In this document: positions 57,126-64,000 of the stretch, piece by piece
How the letters are laid out: every line of letters starts with the position of its first letter
How positions within the stretch are numbered: the stretch's first letter is position 1
NCBI GenBank assembly: GCA_032358255.1
Contig: JAULBX010028382.1
Coordinates: forward strand, 128,329-192,328
Length of the DNA: 64,000 bases
DNA from: Heterotrichella gracilis
Taxonomy: Eukaryota; Sar; Xanthophyceae; Tribonematales; Xanthonemataceae
Direction of reading: 5' to 3'
Program-made: the position numbers and the translations under genes
The notes under the pieces: model-generated
Database searches by the model: none
What the model saw: only the letters and a program-made list of their open reading frames with translations
What the model was told of the DNA's origin: nothing

Positions 57126-59475
57126 TCACGCTGTTTTTATGAGTTTTGCTTCGGGCTCGTCCACTTCGCCAGCCTCTGACGGGCTCTTGCGCTTGCGCCC
57201 ATTCTCCTCCACACCCACAGCTTCCCCGTTGGCCAACTGGTGGCCGTTTATGCCCCCCGCATGCTGATGGTGAGCCTCAGCGCCATTTGCCTCTGCAGCT
57301 GGACCCGCTGCAGCAAAATCTGGCTTGCTGGCTGGCGCCTCCACCTCAGCAGCTGCAGCTGTCTGTGGTTGGCCCGCAGGCTGTGCTGCGGGCTCCAGTT
57401 TGACAGCTGGCAGAGCATGAGAGGGCTCCGGCTCAACCTTCACCACCACTGCGGCCTCGTGCTGCTCCTGCTTCACGGCTGGAAGGGGCCCAGCGGGTGC
57501 ATGCGCTGCACTGGCCTGCTCCTGCTTGACGGCAGGTGGAGCGGAGAGGGGCTGGCCATCTGCTGTGGATGCCTCTGCGCCATGGAGGTGGGTGTCTGCG
57601 CTGTGGTTGCTGGGAGGTTTCACAGGTGTTGCTGCCCCGTCGGCAATAGCAGTAGCTCCAGATTTGGCGGCAGTGACATCCGCTGAGTTGCCTTCCTGCT
57701 CGGCCTGCTGCTCAGCTTGCAACTGGAGGTTCTGGAGTGCTTTTGGCTCATACAGGTCCAGGAGCTGCTGGGTGACATCTGCAAGCAGAGGAAGATGGGC
57801 TGAACGGCACCCTGTTTGCAAGATACTGGCAAACCCTGTCCAGCAGGATCAGAAGCTGCTGAAACAAGGCAGCACTGGTGCTGGACTAGCGAGGGGATGA
57901 CGGTGCAATAGCTTGCAGGTTTTAGTAAGCAAGCTATTGCAGGTTTTGCTTACTAAGAAAGTATACCGGTTCAAAATTGGCCTGCTGAGACAAACTTGCT
58001 GGCGAAAGCTATTCAACGATAATTGCAGTTATAAACTGCTGTAACGCTTGGAACAGCTTGCATGTCCCGGGTAGTAAGCCAAGAGAGAGTGAAATATGTA
58101 CGGTTGCTCCACCAGTACTGTGGCACTACAATTCAAATGAGTCCCCTACACTCTAGCGTTGAATAAGCAACCTCCGCAGCCACACCAGCACTCGACTGCT
58201 GATAGACCTTGCCAACAGAGCAGTTGCAGCAGACGCCCCACCCCTCCCTACACTTCATGTGCTTACCGTCAAGGACAGGCCCAGTGGCACCAGCGCTCTC
58301 CCACCACTCCCGCCCATCCACCTTGGGACCCTTGACTTTCAGCAGCTTGAGCGTCAAGTACAGGGCAGCGGTAGCAAGCTGCTTGCTGTCGTATTGCAAG
58401 CAAAGCGTCGTCCGCCAGCTGCGATTGGTAGTGTGGTCAAACCCACTGTACCAGTAAGTGTGCAGTGACAGTGCACCTGCCAACCGACCCACACCCTCCT
58501 ATACTGTACACCCTAGATCACCACGCCACGCCAGGAAAGGGTGTTCTCAGATATCAGGCAAAGCCTCATGCGTCCCCTTCGTACCCTAAGTACACCACCT
58601 GCTGCAAAGCAGTGCACAGGTGTGCATGCAGCGGGTGTGGTCACCTGTCGTTGATGAAATTCCAGGCCAGCTGCGCCACCTTGTCCCCACCATACTCGTT
58701 CAGTGAGTAGTCCTTGATCATTTCAAGGAGGTACTTGTACGGGTGGGTGATGCTGAACTCAAACCCCAGCGTGTAGAGCAGCGCCCTCTCGGCAAGCAGC
58801 ACATGCTCCCGGAAGTCCTCAAGGAATTGCTGTTCAGGTCAGCACAAGGTTAGCAACCTGTTTGCCCCAGTGTAGTGTAAAAACTACAGTGGGCAACAGG
58901 AGGTCACACCAACCTTGTCTTTGAGCCGGTCCAGCAGCTGTTGTTGGTTTTTGTAACGCAGCTGGAACATGGTGATCATCAGGTCCTTCAGCGGCCGCGG
59001 GGTTTCCTCAACTTTGCCAGCCAGGAACAGGCACGCAATGGATATGATCTGCGCCCCAGAGCGGTTTCAAAACGCTGTGCACAGCGACTGTTGCCAACCA
59101 AAGCACTGGATGTACAAGTGAAACCCCCCATGCATCACCGTCCCCCATATGCAACAGGCACTCACAAATCGGTCATTCTTCTGCAGGGACTTCACTGCAA
59201 AGTAGCGGTGGCAGAACACGACGCCTGTTGCAATCGTGAGCTGCGGCCTGCGGACAGCAATCAGCTGGGTAAAAACTAAACCAGGCGCTGGCGACAGGGA
59301 AGCCTGCATCACCCAACACCCATCACCCAGCTCACATTTTCAGCTTCATCCCGGATTCTGATATAAGCTGGACATAAGTCCTCCTAAACGTAGCCTCTTT
59401 CTTTGCGTCAATGCCATCCCGCCTGCTTGGACTCGTGGTTTCGAGCTCTTCCCTGGTGTAGTAGCGGGCGGGCAT
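57126..59475 (-). CDS. CYCT: Cyclin T (P-TEFb cyclin subunit)
   Basis: Six exons: 59,475-59,336, 59,247-59,166, 59,048-58,914, 58,829-58,645, 58,418-58,267, 57,778-57,126; phases agree, 448 residues. It partners CDK9/CDKC to phosphorylate the RNA polymerase II C-terminal domain and release elongation. The N-terminal two-fold cyclin box shows RREGI-like SRRDGIDAKKEATFRRTYV, PQLTIATGVVFCHRYF, CLFLAGKVEETPRPLKDL, LLYTLGFEFSITHPYKYLL, NDSWRTTLCLQYDSKQLA and LKLLKVKGP-WWE. The last exon encodes an acidic/Ala/Pro-rich tail of about 215 residues with four short VKxE motifs and a basic end ENGRKRKSPSE (nuclear signal). Start: the first ATG in the frame (MPARYYTREELE); the frame is open upstream only to a TTG. 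Cyclin K/L are close relatives, but NDSWRTTLCLQ favours T. Confidence 0.92.
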
Positions 59476-60465
59476 AGTTTTTACGAGGATGGCACGCTTA
59501 CAACTTGCACCACAGGGTGCACAGGCTGCAGGGTGCAAGAGCACGCCACTGCTAACCCGAAAAACTGTCGATGTAAACAAGTTTTTGGGTCAAATAGAAG
59601 GTAATCCTGTAAAAAACTTGAGGCTTTCACACCAAACCCCAGTGCACTCAGTGGGAGTGGCTCTGACAGGCAAAACTGACCCTTGCACAACAAACTCGTT
59701 GCAACCGAATCGATAGCTGCGTTGTGCAGAGTCAGTGCCGGGACGAGTAGTTCATCCGCGAAAGAGGCAGAATGGGAAGTCCCTTGCCAGTCATGAGCTG
59801 AAGCGTTTGGCCGCCTCAATTGCGGGGAGGAAATTGCTCCCCTGAATGTCCTGAATGTTCGACCAGGCTGGTTTTCAACCAGCCCTCCTTGCAGGCTTCC
59901 TCATAAGCACCAGATATGCACCCATAAGGCACCACCGTCTGGCATCACTGGGCTGTTCTCCTGCGCCAGTGGGCACTCTTGGCTGACTCTTGGCTGCAGC
60001 CCATGCATACGGTATTGGGCTGTACCCAGAATAGTGACGCTATAATGGTCACCACAACCTTGGCAAAGGACTGTTATCTCAACCTTGGCAACTGTGATGT
60101 GAGTTGATGCCCCAGGATAGCAGAGTTGGAAACCCAGCACTGCCGGTAAACCACTAGCATTAACCTTGAATGCGCAACTGGCGTGGGGTTTCGGTGACTG
60201 CTGCAGTTACAAGGATGCCAAGCCGAGCCAGCCAAGGTTGTCGCCAAGGCAGTCTTTCAGAGTGTTTTACAACACCATTTCATAATCTAGGTTCTGTCAG
60301 GTGTAAATTTCAGGCTTCCAGCAGAAACCATTGGGCTTGGTGAAAACAGATGCGATTCAATAATGGCAGGACTAGTTGGGTTACTGCATTCTGCTTCCAA
60401 TAAACTCCAAAGAGCTCCCTATCAGCCAAGCTCCAACATATTGCACACGCGCCAACCCCCGGCGC
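59476..60465. other. Spacer between Rab GGTase beta and cyclin T genes
   Basis: No gene recognised. Both neighbours lie on the minus strand; it holds the cyclin T promoter and the Rab GGTase 3' UTR. Confidence 0.45.
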
Positions 60466-62527
60466 CTATGAAGCTGCGTTGCGTTTCTTTATTCGCTCCA
60501 CAGTGGAAACAGGCAGGGCGTAGGTGGGGTCGATGGGCTCGAGGTCCGGATACCCTAGCAGGGACAGACCCGCAATGCCAAAAAATGTGTGGTATACATC
60601 CACCATGTCCTCTGGTCGGTCTGAAATGCCGCCGCCCTCCTCATCCTGCAGCAGGGAAATCCAGCATGGGTTGGCGAAATGGACGCCATGGCATGGCGAT
60701 GTGTGGATGCTTGGCAGGTCCGGGGGAAAAAGCACCAGCAGCCAAAACCTTATGCATACGTTTTATGCAGGGTGTTTGTGGTTTAATAAATGCAATGTGA
60801 TCTGCTGTAAACAGCCACCAGATCAATGAAGGTATCATATGGACAAAGTGCTACATCCAAGCCCCCACCCGCATACCTGGCAGTTCAAGATGAATTTGAT
60901 GAGGGCATCCTTGTCCACCCAGTTGACCTTCTTCAGGATGCTCATGGCTGACAGGCACCACCAGGAATAGCACACCTGCACAAGGACATGCCAGTGCAGA
61001 TGCATCAGCACACTATGGCTGGCTGAGGTACAATATGTATGCACCTATCAGCACCTATATTTTTAACAGATATACAGGAAGGATATCTCAACCAAACCAT
61101 GGCTCACATCCTGTAGCTTCTCAGGTCGTCCATTCAGCCCACCACTAGCCGTTTGTCGCTCTGCCAACCTGCACACAACAAGCCAAAGGTCAGCCCAATC
61201 TGCCCAATGTTGCTATAGTTTTGTACCATGCAGATCAGGCTGCCGCTGTGGCAATGGAAACCGCCAACAGATACATAGGTGAACTGCCGCCAACACTGGT
61301 AAATTGCACAATTAACGTGTTTATCACTGGAGTGGGATGGTGCCTCACCACCAGCAAAGTAGATCCGCATCCACAAGGTGCAGGGCATCAGCCAGCGCCA
61401 GCGCGCCAACGCATGTGAAAACCTGGCCGGCATGCGATTCGTTTCCTGCACCATTGGCACCCAGCATCCGGTCACGACCAAAAGTCAAATACGGCAAGTT
61501 GACTACTGATTGCATGGATGCAAAGAACACAGCCAAATTGGCAGTCAACCTTGCACACTGCACGCAAGGAAGTGATGTCCTGCCAGAGTCTACCACATTG
61601 AAAATTTATGCTAAAAATGACCATTCAGATTTCAGGAAACCAAGAGGCATGGATGGAAAGAGCACAATGTGCCTTCAAGCTCAGCATGTACCTGGCGTGC
61701 ATCCAAACCCTCCGTCAAAGTTTCGGCACAACCCCACATACTCTGCTGCTTTCTGGGCGTCGATCTTGTCCATTTTGCCCAGAATGGAGCAGCACAGCAG
61801 CGCACAATATGAGAACCTGCACAAGAGACAATACATTGTGCACGCCTTCTCTTTTATTTGTGTTGCCACCGATACATGAGGCAGGCCCCATACCTGGTGT
61901 CAATTTCGCCCCACTCGTCCCCCGCAAATGACCCATCAGGTTGCTGCAAGCTGGCCACATCTGCCAGCAAAGAAGTTCCAGTGAGTAGTGAATGTTGCCC
62001 ACCAACTCACGACTTATATCCATTCAATTCCGTTGCAATGCCGGTGAGAGCCACTGACGCTGCATTGTGGTGAGTGACAAAACACAGCAAGGCAGCTTAC
62101 ATGACGCCACTTGGTCTGCATCCACCTCATCCAGCTTGTCATAGATGGCAAGTACTTGGATGGCGCTGAGCGTGTACAGCACGTGTGCGTCATGCCGCTC
62201 GCTGGCGCCAAAGCCCCCACTTTCATGTTGGCAGCTCAGAACCCACTTCAGGATGCCTTCGTTGTCCATCAGGTCTTGCTGATGCAGCAGGTGCATAGCC
62301 ATCAAACCCCAATACACACCGCTCAGCCGGAAGTGCTCGGTGGCGTAGTACTCAAAACTTTCAGTGCTCTACAAGTAGGACATAAAAATCTAGTAAGGCA
62401 CATACGCGCATACATACCTGGTGAGCACCACACAAGCGGCAAGCCTTACCTGCGCGATTTGCAACACATATTCTGCATGCTTGTCTCTCAACAGCACCCC
62501 CCGAGCTCCTTCAAAGTAGCGTTCCAT
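60466..62527 (-). CDS. RABGGTB: Rab geranylgeranyltransferase beta subunit
   Basis: Eight exons: 62,527-62,450, 62,368-62,101, 61,960-61,894, 61,816-61,692, 61,445-61,349, 61,168-61,108, 60,975-60,877, 60,645-60,466; all phases agree, 324 residues, the usual size. With an alpha subunit and REP it attaches geranylgeranyl to the C-terminal cysteines of Rab GTPases. The alpha-alpha barrel repeats are visible: [96 protein letters not shown] and [19 protein letters not shown]. The three zinc ligands are present: the Asp and Cys of DVCYSWW and the His of VYHTFFG. The N-terminal ATG ([20 protein letters not shown]) fits the family start, so the gene model is complete. Confidence 0.96.
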
Positions 62528-63163
62528 CCTTGACCTCTTGAAATCAAGCAATACTTGTAGATAGGCAAGACTACTATTATGATAGTATACCGTTTTCCGT
62601 CAACAATATTAGTAACAAATACGTTGTCCTCTGCTCATCGCCCCACAATGCATGCATATACAGAAACAAGATGTGTGAGCAAAAGTTAGCCAGCAGCAGT
62701 TGGGATTGAACCCGCAAGATGGTGGGGTGGTTTGAAACGAGCCAACAAGTTGCACTACTAGAGCATCCGATACCGTGGGTGATTATCGCAAGCAGGGCTG
62801 CGTAGTTTGAGCAGATGGCTTGATACTAAACACTGAATATTGTGTGTTGCTGTTTTGGCATAGCAACGAGTCTGAGGTTTGGGTAGTGTAGTCTCCAGTT
62901 AACGGGACCTTTTGACAACGCGAGTTCTACATCGCCCAAAGAAAGAGGTCTCGAGTGCCACCAGGCAACCCCAAAAAGTGGCGGGAGGCCGTTCAAAACC
63001 GGTAGGAAATGTTTCGAAGCAAAGCGCAACTGCAAGTTTTGTTGCTGCACAATTCTCGTATGCACTCACTGCTGGGGCAAGCCTGGTGTACTGAGTTGTT
63101 GGGCGACACATAGACGTAGTTTTCAAACATGGCATGTGAGGCTGGGCTGCAGCCGCTATAACA
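62528..63163. other. Divergent promoter region
   Basis: No gene recognised. Shared upstream region of Rab GGTase beta (minus) and the + strand gene starting at 63,164. A tRNA-like piece lies on the minus strand at about 62,700-62,765 (see rejected items). Confidence 0.4.
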
Positions 63164-63361
63164 ATGGCCCGTGTCGTCCCGTCCACGGGACCCGTACTGC
63201 CTTGTTTAATACCCGACGAGGCAAGTATAACACAGATCCGTTCGCGGCGCCGTTTGCAGCTCAGAGCCCGCAGCACATCGTGCATCGTTTCAGCTAGCAG
63301 TCACTGGAGCGGTCTCAACACAAGGAGCAGCCGGTTGCCTGGGTTGTATGCTGCGACACCG
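63164..63361 (+). CDS. First exon of a gene with probable transit peptide (runs out of window)
   Basis: ATG-started, 66 codons, ending exactly at a strong donor (CCG-GTAAGC). The peptide is rich in Arg, Ser, Thr and Ala with few acids (SITQIRSRRRLQLRARS, then SCIVSASSHWSG and SRLPGLYAATP), the composition of a chloroplast or mitochondrial targeting signal. The mature protein is unknown. The downstream exons were not identified: between 63,362 and 64,000 an AG-preceded stretch near 63,955 (YGVYFCVCFVERT) could be one, but phase cannot be verified. Confidence 0.5.
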
Positions 63362-64000
63362 GTAAGCTAAAGGACTTGTTGACACGTTTCCCAGCCGCCT
63401 CAAAAACCTTAATTGGTTCGTTATGATCAACCTTCCTGACTGCTGCAAGCACATGCTGAAACACGTGCTGCACAGCCCACCTCAGCATGTTGAAGTCCAA
63501 CTGATGACACAGTGCAAACCACAAGCTATAGCGTCTATCTGCTGAGAATAGTGCACTCCACTATGGTCGCATAAGACCCAGATTTCCCTGTATATGAAAG
63601 GTGTCCATGCAGCTTCCAGGTGGGAGCCATACATGGGTATGGCTATTGAGAGGTTGCTATCACACATGCAGGGCCAGCACAGAAAGCAATCCATTGGCAT
63701 TGCTCATAACACTGCCCAGCACTTGATCAACGCAGAACCCAACAGCGAGCCCGACCACCCGTCAGCACTCCTCAGACTGTAAGTTCTGCGGTGCGAGGCG
63801 CCAACACATGTGACTCTGCCACAGTCCTTGGTGGGCTGACTTGCCAGCTGCAAGGCATCCTTGTGCATTTTGTATCAGTACAGTAGGCTCCAAGCAGTAC
63901 GACTTTGGGTCTACTTGAGCTGGATGTGTTTCAATTGGGCCCTGTGTCGCAGGTATGGCGTGTACTTCTGTGTCTGCTTCGTTGAGAGGACGTGGCGCTT
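63362..64000. other. Right-edge region
   Basis: Presumed intron(s) and possibly exons of the gene that starts at 63,164. A minus-strand open frame at 63,315-63,524 with an amphipathic stretch (VLAAVRKVDHNEP) overlaps the donor and is not supported further. Confidence 0.3.

Noticed and set aside
62700-62765. Minus-strand segment with box-B-like GGTTCAATCCC and GCTCTAGTAGTG
   Set aside because: No cloverleaf can be drawn; the T-stem does not pair. Not annotated as tRNA.
1-64000. Search for transposons, LTR elements, virus-derived genes, CRISPR arrays or toxin systems
   Set aside because: No reverse transcriptase, integrase, transposase, capsid or Cas-like motif and no long terminal repeats were recognised in any frame.

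Overview
This window looks like nuclear DNA of a green alga (Chlorophyta). The genes are split by many GT-AG introns of about 50-600 bases. The gene set is plant-like: non-phosphorylating GAPDH (GAPN), a BASS4/SLC10A7-type carrier, a PKR1-type V-ATPase assembly factor, and short runs of the plant-type telomere unit TTTAGGG. TAA, TAG and TGA all end genes. I could not fix the species or class. I recognised no transposase, integrase, reverse transcriptase, rRNA or CRISPR array.

Left part (1-15,600): a local family cluster, all on the + strand. A glutamine-rich, KIX-like (MED15-like) gene is followed by an F-box/LRR-type gene, and this pair occurs twice (1-5,295 and 6,691-12,497). A third F-box/LRR-type copy without its F-box core follows (13,812-15,537). 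The first MED15-like copy is decayed; the second carries three tandem, phase-matched exon repeats. An orphan ABC-transporter 3' exon lies in the first unit.

Middle-left (16,300-24,700): a minus-strand pair, PKR1-like then TRMU/MnmA (tRNA 2-thiouridylase), separated by only 41 bases. TRMU reconstructs cleanly as six exons (486 codons before the stop). Its introns and 3' flank hold several decayed copies of its own exons. Between the true gene and the farthest copies lie two long imperfect foldbacks (17,857-18,071 and 18,623-18,784) and a tandemly repeated terminal exon of a small membrane protein.

Centre (25,500-39,500): a large + strand gene coding an unusual TPR / armadillo-like / CS-domain protein of about 1,175 residues; a convergent minus-strand BTB protein (566 residues); and a + strand coiled-coil protein whose J-domain HPD motif is made by splicing.

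Right part (40,400-64,000): mostly compact housekeeping genes. On the minus strand are acylphosphatase, ALG5 (dolichyl-phosphate glucosyltransferase), a BASS4/SLC10A7-like transporter, GAPN, cyclin T (P-TEFb) and the Rab geranylgeranyltransferase beta subunit. On the + strand are a queuosine-salvage protein (QNG1/DUF2419) and the first exon of a gene with a probable transit peptide that runs off the right edge.

Apart from the two clusters the genes look functionally unrelated. The recurring theme is small in-place duplication: tandem exons, exon relics in introns, duplicated 3' ends and foldbacks. All exon boundaries were read by eye from splice consensus and reading phase and need transcript support.
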